Positions 22,928-33,400 of a DNA stretch of 64,000 nt are shown here, one piece after another. The notes under the pieces are model-generated. The model was given only the letters and a program-made list of their open reading frames with translations, was not told the DNA's origin and ran no database searches. Source of the DNA: Prunus persica. Lineage: Eukaryota > Streptophyta > Magnoliopsida > Rosales > Rosaceae. The stretch lies in NCBI RefSeq assembly GCF_000346465.2, contig NC_034009.1, positions 6,990,079-7,054,078 of the forward strand. Reading direction: 5' to 3'. Position 1 is the stretch's first letter. Every line of letters starts with the position of its first letter. A program made the translations under genes and the position numbers.

Positions 22928-23818
22928 TGTCACATCCCGGGATCAACTCCGCCGTAGCACGATATTGTCCGCTTTGGGCCCCCCTCTCTGCCAACACGGT
23001 TTTGTTTCTGGGAACTCACGAGCAACTTCCCAGTAGGTCACCCATCCTGGGATTGCTCCAGCCCCCAACTCGCTTAACTTCGGAGTTCCTATGACTCCGA
23101 AGCCAGTGAGTTCCCAAAAGGCCTCGTGCTAGATGGATGCGGGTGTGCACATATAAGGCACATCACCTCCTCTCCGTTGGTTGATGTGGGATCTTACAAT
23201 CCTTGTCACATCCCGGGATCAGCTCCGCCGTAGCACGATATTGTCCGCTTTGTGTCCCCCTCTTTGCCCACATGGTTTTGTTTCTGGGAGCTCACGAGCA
23301 ACTTCCCAGTGGGTCACCCATCCTGGGATTGCTCCAGCCCCCAACTCGCTTAACTTTGGAGTTCCTACGACTCCGAAGCCAGTGAGCTCCCAAAAGGCCT
23401 CGTGCTAGATGGATGCGGGTGTGCACATATAAGGCACATCACCCCTCTCCGTTGGTTGATGTGGGATCTTACAATTCACCCCCCTTAAGGGCCCGACGTC
23501 CTCGTCGGCACACTCGCACCACACGGCAGAGTGGCTCTGATACCAAATTGTCACATCCCGGGATCAACTCCGCCGTAGCAAGATATTGTCTGCTTTGGGT
23601 CCCCCTCTCTGCCCGCACGGTTTTGTTTCTGGGAGCTCACGAGCAACTTCCCAGTGGGTCATCCATCCTGGGATTGCTCCAGCCCCCAACTCGCTTAACT
23701 TCGGAGTTCCTACGACTCCGAAGCCAGTGAGCTCCCAAAAGGCCTCGTGCTAGATGGATGCGGGTGTGCACATATAAGGCACATCACCCCTCTCCGTTGG
23801 TTGATGTGGGATCTTACA
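22928..23818 (-). mobile_element. Cassandra TRIM retrotransposon array, three LTRs
   Basis: Three LTR copies of 270-271 bp (22928-23198, 23204-23473, 23549-23818), each TGTAAGATCC...GGGATGTGACA on the minus strand. Only one internal domain of 75 bp (23474-23548) is present. It carries the primer-binding site TGGTATCAGAGC (complement at 23534-23545) and a GGGGGGT purine tract. The first and second LTR are separated only by ATCCT. Outer flanks ACGGT (22923-22927) and ACAGT (23819-23823) look like a target duplication with one change. The LTRs hold 5S-rRNA-like sequence, the hallmark of Cassandra. There is no coding capacity. Confidence 0.92.
23625..23735 (-). repeat. 5S-rRNA-like segment in a Cassandra LTR (also in the other two LTRs)
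   Basis: The minus strand reads close to the 5S rRNA 3' half: GGAACTCCGAAGTTAAGCG, then AGGATGGGTGACC-like and CTGGGAAGTTGCTCGTG. In Cassandra this region provides a Pol III promoter. It is part of the transposon, not a functional 5S rRNA gene. Confidence 0.8.
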
Positions 23819-26800
23819 ACAGTTCATACTGAATCATCCACCAACCTATCTATGGGATTCAAATTGAATGGATCCAACTATGAGATATGGGCTTCGATGA
23901 TCGAACTCCATGTTACTACACAAGGCAAATTAGGTTACTTGACTGGCGACACTGATGCCCCTGATTCTAAAGACCCAAAATTTGGGAAGTGAAAAATTGC
24001 TGATGTTGTTGTGAAAAATTGGATGCTGCAAACTATGAAACCCAGTTTGTTGAATATGTTTCATACTAACCCAGTTTGTTGAATATGTTTCATACTCTAC
24101 CTACTGCTAAGGAAATTTGGGATGCTGTTAATCAGATATTTTATGATGGCTCTAACATATCCTAGCTCTATGTACTGCGGTGCTAGGCTACTCGTCTTAA
24201 GCAAGAGGGTCGTCTTGTCTCTACCTATTTTGCCAAACTTAAGGCAATCTGACTTGAATTGGACAAGAGACGTCCTTTTCAGATGAAGTGTGTTGATGAT
24301 ATGAAGACTTTTCAGGCTGCTGTTATGGCAGATCGTGCGTATGATTTTTTGGCTGGCCTTGACAATACTTATGACAAGGTCTGCAGTGATATTCTACGGA
24401 GTGATAAAGTTTCAAGTATCGAAAATGTATTTTTTTATGGTTCGTTGAGAGGCTCAATGCCAGATTACTATGCTTGGATTCAACACCAAGATTGGGGAAC
24501 CTGCTATTGTGTTTGCTTCCAAAAACACTGCTTTGGTTTCTCGGCCTGCAGGGTTTAGCTCTTCTGTTGTTCCGCCTCATTGCCTGCCTTCTGCAGAAAA
24601 AGACAAACGGAAGTGTAATCACTGTGGTGAAAAGAGACATACTATCGACACATGCTGGGCATTGCATGGGGTACTAGATTGGGAGAAGAAGCGGTGGTGT
24701 TTAAAACGGGAACAACTGGACATCAAAGCTCATCTGGCTGTTGCCCCCACTTCTGTGGCTGAGATTACCACTGGGCATGACCACCTTACTGCTACCCCTC
24801 CTCCGACTTTGACCGCAGTCTCAAACACTCTCACACCTCCGCCTCCAGGTAATTTTGGCAAGGCTTTCCATGCCTATGATACCCGCGATATAGGTTGGAT
24901 TATTGATTCAGGAGCTACTGACCATATGATGTATAATTCTACTTTATTCTCTACTACTCTTCTGCCTCATCGTGATCATGTTCTGACTACTAATAATGTT
25001 GTTGCTCATGTCATGGGGCTTGGTTCTATACCCTTGACACCTACTTTACCATTGGACAAAGTGTTACTGGTTCCATTTTTGTCTAGTAATTTATTATCTA
25101 TACCGCAAGTTACTGAGTAGTTAAACTGCGTTGTACTGATGTATCCATCTTTTGTCTTACTACAGGATATCCAAACTCGAGAGATCTTTGGTCGTAGTAC
25201 TAAAAGGGGGGGAATGAGGGCTTTATTATGTGGATGATGTGGCAACTAGTGGGGTTCTTCATTCTGGTAGAGCGAAAAAATTTTAGCATCGCCAGATTTG
25301 GTTGCTACATTGCCGATTTGGTCATGCCTCCTTTGGATATTTATGGCATTTGTTTCCTGCAGTATTTAGTGGTGCCAACGAGCCTACTTTCCAATGTCAG
25401 ACTTGTATCTTAGCTAAGAGTCATCGGGTCTCCTCCAAGTTGAAATAAACGGCTTATGCCAATTGATTTAGTTCATTCTGATGTTTAGGGACTTTCCCTT
25501 ATTTTTACAGACTTGGGAGTTCTTTGGTTTGTGTTATTTGTGGATGATTGCACTCGTATGATGTGGTTATATGGGATGAAAAATAAAAGTGATGTGGTTG
25601 AAATTTTTCAGTGTTTCTATTAGATGATTCAAACTCAATTTATGCTCCCTATCAAGGTTTTTCGATCTAATAATGGTGGAGAAATTGTTAATTCGGTGTT
25701 ATCCCATTATTTTCACACTAAGGGTGTACTCCATGAGACTACTTGCCCTCAAACACCACAACAGAATAGAGTTGCTAAATGTAAAAATAGGCAGATCCTT
25801 GCTGCTACTTGTGCTCTACTGCTTGGTGCTTTAGTTTCAAAGCGGTTCTGGATGAATGATGTCACCTATGCAATCTATCTCTTGAATCGTCTACCTTCAC
25901 GAGTTTTGGACTTCCAAACTCCTATGCAGGCACTGACCCATCATATCTCTGCCTCCTCTATGCTGACTCTGTCTCCAAAAGTGTTTGGTTGTGTCATCTA
26001 TGTTCACCTCCATCAGAATCAGAGGAGTAAGCTGGACCCATGTGCTTTCCGATGTGTCTTTCTGGGTTTCTCTCCTTATCAGAAAGGCTACCGATGCTAT
26101 CATCTTGCAACCCGACGTCTATATGTCTCTATGGATGTTACCTTCATTGAGGATGAAATGTTCTTCTCTGATACACTCGAGCATGTCCTTCAATGGGAGA
26201 CTAGTAGTGAAGGACATAACTGGCTAGATTTACAAGGAGGAAGAGTATTGGATAGTATGATACAAAAGGAAGAACCGACCGAACCTGCTGAACCTATTAC
26301 ACCGGCCGAACCTGCTATTTTAACTTATGTCAGTACTGTCACTGAACCGATTGTCCCCCATGAAGCTTCTCTAATAGTACCCGATCAAGCTCCCCTGAAT
26401 ATTCCTGAGGTAAGTGCTTTTATTCATACTTCTGATAATTCTTACGTTTTACCACCTAGATGGAACCGTAGAGTTCCACCTGATCGTTACTCACCCGAAG
26501 GCAATGCGAGATATGCTATTGCCCATTATGTGTTTGATCACAGGTTATCTCCTGAGTGCAAAGCGTTTGTGACCAGAATCGATAGTATTAAAATTTCAAC
26601 CCGTGTTGAGGAGGTATTTAATGATCCAAAGTGGGCTGAAGCCATGAATATTGAAATGGAGACGTTGTAGAAAAATAATACATGGGACATTGTTGATCTA
26701 CAAAAGGGAACGAAGCCTGTAGGATGCATATGGGTGTTTACAGTTAAATATAATGCAGATGGTACTGTGGAGAGGTACAAGGCAAGATTAGTAGCTAAAG

Positions 26801-28137
26801 GGTTTACTCAGACATATAGAGTTGATTATCATGATACTTTTGCACTTGTGGCTAAGATGAATACTGTCAGAGTTTTGTTGTCCTTAGTAGTAAACTTGGA
26901 TTGGACCTTGAGGCAATTTGATGTGAAAAATGCATTCTTACATGGTGAACTAGAAGAAGAAGTGTACATGAGTCTTCCACCGGGGTATAGGGTTACCGGT
27001 GAAACGGGGAACATGTGCAAATTAAAAAAGGCGCTCTACAGGTTAAAGCAGTCGCCTCAGGCATGGTTTGGCAGATTTACTACAACTATAAAGAAGTTTG
27101 GTTACCAACAGGGCAATACTGATCATACTCTATTCATTAAACATAGGGCTGGTAAGGTGACTTTGTTGATTATTTATGTTGATGATATGATTGTGACTGG
27201 TGATGATATTGTAGAAATTGAGGAACTGCAAAAGCGTTTAGCATCTAAATTTGAGATGAAAGATTTGGGCTGTCTGAAACATTTTCTAAGAGTGGAAGTC
27301 ACTCGATCTAAAGATGGCTTATTTCTTTCACAAAGGAAGTATGTCATGGACCTGCTAGCAGATACTGAAATGCTTAACTGTAAACTAGCTGATGCACCTA
27401 TTGCTGAGAATCATAAACTTGGTGTTATGTGGATCAGGTCCTAAATAACAAAGAAAGATACCAAAGGTTGGTTGGGAGATTGATTTATTTATCATTGACA
27501 CTCCCTGATATTGCCTATGCCGTAAGCGTTGCTAGCCAATTTATGCATTCACCTAGTGAAGATCATATGGCTGCTGTGATGCATATTCTGAGTTACTTAA
27601 AGTATGCTCCTAAGAGAGGTTTATTATTTAAGAAAAATGGTCACTTAGATCTAGAAGGTTACACTGACGCAGATTATACAGGGAATATTACATATAGACT
27701 TCTACATCATGTTACTTCACCTTTTGTTGGTGGTAATCTAGTTATGTGGCGTAGCAAGAAGCAAAATGTTGTGTCTCGGTCCTCTGCAAAGTCTGAGTTC
27801 AGAGGGATTGCTCAAGGGGTTTATGAAATACTGTGGTTGAGGTGGTTACTTGCTGAAATTGGGTTTAGACCGAATGCTTCTACAAAGCTCCACTGTGATA
27901 ATTAGTTTGCATTTGAAATTGCTAACAATCCTATGCAACATGATTGAACTAAGCATATAGAAGTTGATTGGCATTTCATTAAGGAGAAGCTGGAGCATAC
28001 GTTAATTTCTATATCTTTTGTGCCTTTTTCAGAGCAGCTTGCAGATATGTTGATCCATGCCTTGTCAAAGCCCCGATTTGAAGACTCACTTGACAAGTTG
28101 GGCATTACCGATATCCATGCACCAACTTGAGGGGGAG

Positions 28138-28317
28138 TGTTGGCATGAGTCAACGTTCCTATTAGGAATAGAATTTATATTTTATTATAATTATCTAATT
28201 TGAGTAGAATTAGGAGATTTTGCGCATATTTCCTATTTGTAACCACTCCGTATGTAGTATATATTCCTCCTTGAGAGAAGAATAAGCATATCAGTTTAAA
28301 CCCTAATTATTTTGAGT
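28138..28317 (+). repeat. 3' LTR of the Copia element
   Basis: 180 bp, preceded by a purine-rich tract and followed by the GATAA target duplication. Confidence 0.92.
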
Positions 28318-29105
28318 GATAATTCTACCCAAACACGAGTCTAAGATTTTTGTTTTGTCTTAAGCCTAAGGGTTTATTAGTGTTTGAAATGAAAGCACAA
28401 AAATATGACCAAACGTTACAATGTATTGTTATCAATCCATTATAATAGGTGTATGTGCCAATTATAAAATGGCAAGTGACTAATTGAGGATTCTCTTCTC
28501 TAAATAAGCTCTCTAATGATTTTTTTATTAATAAAATGCCATGTTAGAATGAGCATATTTATTAAAAGCCCTTCATTTTGAAGGAAGTTGAGATTTCACT
28601 ACAAAACTAATTGACAATGAAAAAAGTAGCCCAACACCCAAAGACAAATCCACGATATTAAATTGGAATGGGCTGGATTTACATTACAAACAAACTCGAC
28701 AACACAAGTGAATTACATTTATAACAAGAAATGATACACCTAATAGGGGGGAGACTATGAGGCAAGAAGAGTTAACACCAAAAACTTATTTATGATTTTA
28801 AAAAAACAAAACAATCTCCTAGTAACTAAGTGAAGATTACCTCAAAAAACAAAAAGAGTGGAAAGTTTTGCTATGTTTCTGACGTGCTTGCTTGCTCAAG
28901 TGTGCTTTTGAGTTGTACAATAGGTATTGGGTGACCTTGTTTCAAATTTGGGATGGACTGTGGCTATTTGACTACATTTTTGATATTTACTTTTTTTGTA
29001 CAGAAGACTACATGATTTTTAATAATGAAAAAGAATTTCGTACGCTTGACCCCGTTGTGTACCAAAAAAAAACAAAAAGAATTTCGTACGGTTTGTATAC
29101 AGCCC
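28318..29105. other. Segmental-duplication sequence without a gene
   Basis: Homologous to 40690-41400 in unit B. AT-rich, with a conserved block around 28880-28980 (GTTGTACAATAGGTATTGGG). No supported coding sequence. Confidence 0.6.
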
Positions 29106-29229
29106 TGTTACATTCTGGGATTGGCTCCTCTGTAGCACGATATTGTCCGCTTTGGGCCCCTTTCTCTACCCTCACTGTTTTGTTTCTGGGAGCTCATGAG
29201 CAACTTCCCAGTGGGTCACCCATCCTGGA

Positions 29230-29329
29230 NNNNNNNNNNNNNNNNNNNNNNNNNNNNNNNNNNNNNNNNNNNNNNNNNNNNNNNNNNNNNNNNNNNNNNN
29301 NNNNNNNNNNNNNNNNNNNNNNNNNNNNN
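29230..29329. other. Assembly gap, 100 N
   Basis: Exactly 100 N, the usual placeholder for a gap of unknown size. It falls inside a high-copy Cassandra LTR. Confidence 0.99.
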
Positions 29330-29497
29330 TAAGGCACACTGGATGCACCCCCTTCGGGTTATTTAGAAGTCCTTGTCGCATCACACTATGAGATCTGGTG
29401 TGTAAAGAAATTGTAACCAACCTGTGACCCTAGAGAGGCGGGCGCAAAACGTTCAATATTGTGTTGCGGTGGATCCGATCTGAGGATGTGACTTTAG
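29330..29497. other. Unidentified GC-richer segment adjoining the gap
   Basis: 168 bp with no counterpart in the other Cassandra LTRs or elsewhere in the window. Base composition is unlike the AT-rich surroundings (for example GAGAGGCGGGCGCAAAACG). It may be an insertion, organellar or rDNA-derived DNA, or a mis-join beside the gap. Not recognised. Confidence 0.4.
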
Positions 29498-29714
29498 GAT
29501 TGTTCTAGCCCCAACTCGCTTAACTTCGGAGTTCCCATAACTCCGAAGCCAGTGAGCTCCCAAAAGGCCTCGTGCTAGATGGAGGCGGGCATATACATAT
29601 ATGGCACATCACCCCCTCTCCGTTGGTCGATGTGGAATGTTACAATCCACCCCCCTTAGAGGTCCGACGTCCTTATCGACACACTCACACCACACGACAG
29701 AATGACTCTAATAT

Positions 29715-32700
29715 TCCCAACGGATAGAATTCGTATTTTTTCGTTTTCTTATTGCATGGGTTGAATATAAATATCGAAATTTTGTCTCATTGTATGTAAA
29801 GCGAGCCATTCATATCAAATATTTGGGACTACTCTCAATAAAAACAATACTAGATACAGACAACTTCTTTTTGAAACACACCAGTACAAATGAAAACAAT
29901 ATTTCTCTCACATATGTTTCGTGTTTTTGAGATCTGTTTTCATACGAGTCATGGTGTATGAACACGTATTTTTTGTGGATTTATAAGGTCCCAAAGACAT
30001 TCATGACCAAGAAACAAATGGGACCACTTAATTTTATTTTATGGTAGAAGGTATGAGCTTAGTCAAGTTTGCTAGAGCAGATGTACTCTCCATTCTACAT
30101 CTTAATTCGAATTTCCCTACTCGTAGTATGTAAAACTAAAATGTACATACTCTTTGACACGTGTACGTCCATATTCCAATTTTTTTTTTGTTGGAGAAAA
30201 TGTTTTATTCAAAACGAAGTAAACATGAAGATAATACATATGAGATTCGTCCATAAGTCAAATGTGAATATCAAGAAACATTAGCGAAATGTTAATTAAA
30301 AGACGCCTTTCTTGAATCCAGTCAGGGGGAACAAATAAAACGAAACAAGATCAAAAGAAGAAAAGCATTAAAATCTGCGAAAACCCAGTCAACCTACATC
30401 TAATAACTATCTCCTCAAATGCAAAATGTGAAATTGATGACTTATGTGGCAATTTGACATTTTGAAAAAAATTTGATTTCATCTGAAATGAGAAATATCA
30501 TATTATTTTATTATATTTTTAAAAGCAAATGGAACCCATATAATGCATAAAGTTTTAAAAGAAAATAAATGATAATGAGGTCCATGACTAAAAAAGTATT
30601 AATTAAAATAATATTTGACATTAAACTTTTTAATATGTTATTTTTGACATATCTCTTACGGCCTTCAAATTCATGTAAAATTTAATTACTCAGATGGAGC
30701 AATCTTAACCTTCAATTTTTGTCATTTCATGTCCATGTGTCAATTTGACAAATGTTGGAGATGGTCTAAAATAATCTGATTGTAAAAACTTTGTTAGAAA
30801 CAACTGCCAAATGCACAGTAGATGATAAAACAAGCAAATAACGTAAACCTGTACCTGTACTCAAACAAAATAATCTCCACAAAGGAAATAAAAAATGATA
30901 AATAAGAAAACATATTTACATTGAAAAATATAAAACCTCAAGTAGTAACCCTGCGTGGCCTTCGACAGTAGGACTGTGAAGCAATTTATGGATTTTGGCG
31001 ATTTACCACATCTCAAGAAGCAATATGCTTTTGTGAACTGTGAGACTAGCTTATTGTACCAAGGTTTGGCAATTTACAAATAGGCTTAATTGGTGGTTTG
31101 TCCCATGAATTTGTACCTAAGTTTTGTTTTATCTTTTTTTTTATTTTTAGAAAATTAAGGATTCGAATTAATTTTTTTCACCAATTTGCCACCCGGCGTC
31201 AAAATCTGCCACTTCTCATCCATTCTGCAGTCAAGTTGGTGTTTCAGTGGAGACGCAAAATGACAAAAGTAACCTCCAACTGAAGGATATATTGGGAACA
31301 CGTGTACACGTGTCTAGCAAGTATCGTGAGAATTGCTTTAGAGCGATTGTGATATAATTCCTAGATAAGATAATTTTGGGAATATTAGTTGGTGCATTTA
31401 GTAAAATGTATTTTTAGAGAGTAACTACTCATAGCATTTACAATCATGTTCCTTGTTCTTTAGTTAAAATTTAGTTAAAAACACACAAAAGTTATTTTAG
31501 AAACTCTTTATAAAATTTGAATTCAAATCATACTTTCTAATTTAAGAAGTCATAAATACTATAGTTATTTTTTAATTTAATATGATTAGTCTATCTCTAT
31601 AAATATATATATATATATATATCGGATAACGTGCTTGTTGGATTTTGTTATCAAGAAAAGTCTATTTTCGTTGGATTTTGTTGGATTTTGTTGCTATAGA
31701 AATTATAATATATCTTCGATTGTGTCTAACGTGCTTGTTGGATTGCCTTCTGGCTCAAGTATACTTTGCGATGTGAAAGTTTGCCCTCCATTATTTTTGG
31801 CGTTTCCATTAGATGAGGGAAAAGCCTTTCCATTGAATAGAATTATTAACTAGAGAGGTTTAGTAATTTAAATTAGGTTTAAAGTCATCAGACACCTTTA
31901 TTAATTTAATTGTTCATTTTTCAGTGCTTACATCATAAAAAGTACTTACATCATATGTGTAGACATTAAAATTTTGGTGATTAATGATTCAAAGTTTGAT
32001 TTTTTGAATAATCGAAGGTTATTCGTCCAAGTTATCGGTTCCATATAAAGTACCCGTGGCACTTGACTCATTAAGATAAAGCTAGGCACCAATGATGACG
32101 CATATGTCAGCATCTACGAGTTCCATAAACAAATCAAATCATATGTTAAAAAGGAGTAAATTATTCTTAATTTGTCATTTTCTTAAATCATCAGTTAATT
32201 TCCTCAAATTAAAATTTTTGATTTGTTTAAGAGCTAAATTAAATCAGTTGACTCAAATTAAATTAAAGCATAAATAAATTTCACAAATTAAGGCATTCAA
32301 ATTGGTGATTCCAAACCATGACTCAATACCTTACTTACAAACATTTCGAAAAATCAAAAAGCTCTCTAGCCTAATAATTCATCAAGCTCATGGAGAATCA
32401 CCAAGCACTACAATACGTTTCTTTCATAGCTAAAGCCGAAGAGTATCTACCACATGACACCACTCGTTATCTTGACCTACTTGAGATCAAGCCGTGACAG
32501 CCCTTAATACCAAATCTCAAATTCCTATTCAAGATAAAATGCTTACCACCATTGAAATCATATGGGAGATCAAATCAAAGGATTTTTCTTTTGTAAAGAA
32601 TATTCACAGAGATTGTAACCTTAAATTCATTCAATACAAATATTATTTTGTACACATGTTCTTGTCTCATTTGTCACATGACTTTTATGTTTACAATATG

Positions 32701-32859
32701 CTTTTCAAATGAAATTGTTCAATCAATTTTTCCTTTTTTCTTAATCATTTTTTATTTTCTTTTGCATTATGTAGGATCTTCCTGGTGAGCTTTGATGATG
32801 CTACACTAACTGAGGCTTTAGAGTTGCACATGGAAGGGGAAGGTCTATTTGAGGGCTTA
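29715..32859. other. Segmental-duplication sequence, unit A side, no clear gene
   Basis: Long collinear match to 41757-47240 in unit B, broken by unit-B insertions. Well-conserved blocks are at 30060-30375, 30760-31080, 31620-31910 and 32130-32860. An AT dinucleotide run lies at about 31606-31621. No complete open frame is recognisable. Confidence 0.6.
32760..32859 (+). other. Possible decayed exon, unassigned
   Basis: After an intron-like TTTGCATTATGTAG comes GATCTTCCTGGTGAGCTT..., paired with 47170-47245 in unit B. There the same segment reads openly as GLPGALGDATITAALELHIEG. In unit A it has a stop. It is more codon-like than its surroundings, but the parent gene is not recognised. Confidence 0.25.
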
Positions 32860-33090
32860 GGTCCTGTTTGGGATTGTTGTCACTTTTTAAAAAAGTTGCT
32901 TCTGCTGTGCTTTGAAAATAATTAGTTGTAAAGTAAAGCAGCTCCATGTTTGGTAAACAATATTTTTAAAATGTTGTTAGTACAAAAAGCAATGTCAAAA
33001 CCGTTTGGTAAATTTTAATATAAAATTGTTGTAACTGTGAATAATGACTAAAATAGACATGATGTTAAAAGTGTTATGTACTAATCATGT

Positions 33091-33344
33091 TGTAACACCC
33101 CGACCCCAAATTTCCCCAAATTTAACCCTTATTTAATTATTTAATTATTTAAGGGTATTTTAGTCATATTTTTAACCGGAGAGATTTTGGGACCGTGACT
33201 TGTATTTTTGGATAGGTCGTACTGAGATGAGTTCATAGACACGTAGTGGGCTCGAATCGGAGTTGTAACGAGAGAGATATGGTCAAAAGAAGCCCAGTGG
33301 CACAATCGTAAATATTTTGAAATGGGATTTTTTATAAAAATCTG

Positions 33345-33400
<56 letters not shown>

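Larger units (their letters stand above)
22881..28130 (+). pseudogene. Copia gag-pol polyprotein, inactivated
   Basis: Starts ATG at 22881 and ends TGA at 28128-28130, just before the purine tract. Landmarks in order: gag N-terminal segment (LNGSNYEIW, about 23866), CCHC zinc knuckle CX2CX4HX4C (about 24614-24655), aspartic protease IDSGATDHM (about 24902), integrase core with DDCTRMMW and RSNNGGE (about 25450-25800), reverse transcriptase with YVDD at 27175-27186, and RNase H (LPDIAYAV, then KSEFRGIAQ, about 27500-27850). Many in-frame stops (for example near 23990 and 25440) and frameshifts, plus the Cassandra insertion after codon 15, rule out function. Autonomous replication is not possible from this copy. 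Confidence 0.93.
22524..28317 (+). mobile_element. Ty1/Copia LTR retrotransposon, decayed
   Basis: LTRs 22524-22716 (193 bp) and 28138-28317 (180 bp), TGTTGGC...TTTTGAGT, flanked by a perfect 5-bp duplication GATAA (22519-22523 and 28318-28322). The primer-binding site TGGTATCAGAGC directly follows the left LTR (22717-22728) and a GAGGGGGAG purine tract precedes the right LTR. Domain order gag, protease, integrase, RT, RNase H identifies Copia. A Cassandra array interrupts the start of gag. Confidence 0.95.
29106..29714 (-). mobile_element. Cassandra LTR plus partial internal domain, broken by a gap and foreign insert
   Basis: 29106-29229 and 29498-29644 match the two parts of a Cassandra LTR. 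29645-29714 matches the internal domain up to the degenerate primer site (GACTCTAATA). The LTR is split at CATCCTGG/GGATTG by an N run and a 168-bp unrelated segment. Unit B lacks the insertion at the corresponding place (near 41757). Confidence 0.8.

Noticed and set aside
22928..23818. Tandem 5S rRNA genes
   Set aside because: LTR termini, primer-binding site and purine tract identify Cassandra; the 5S-like part is incomplete and diverged.
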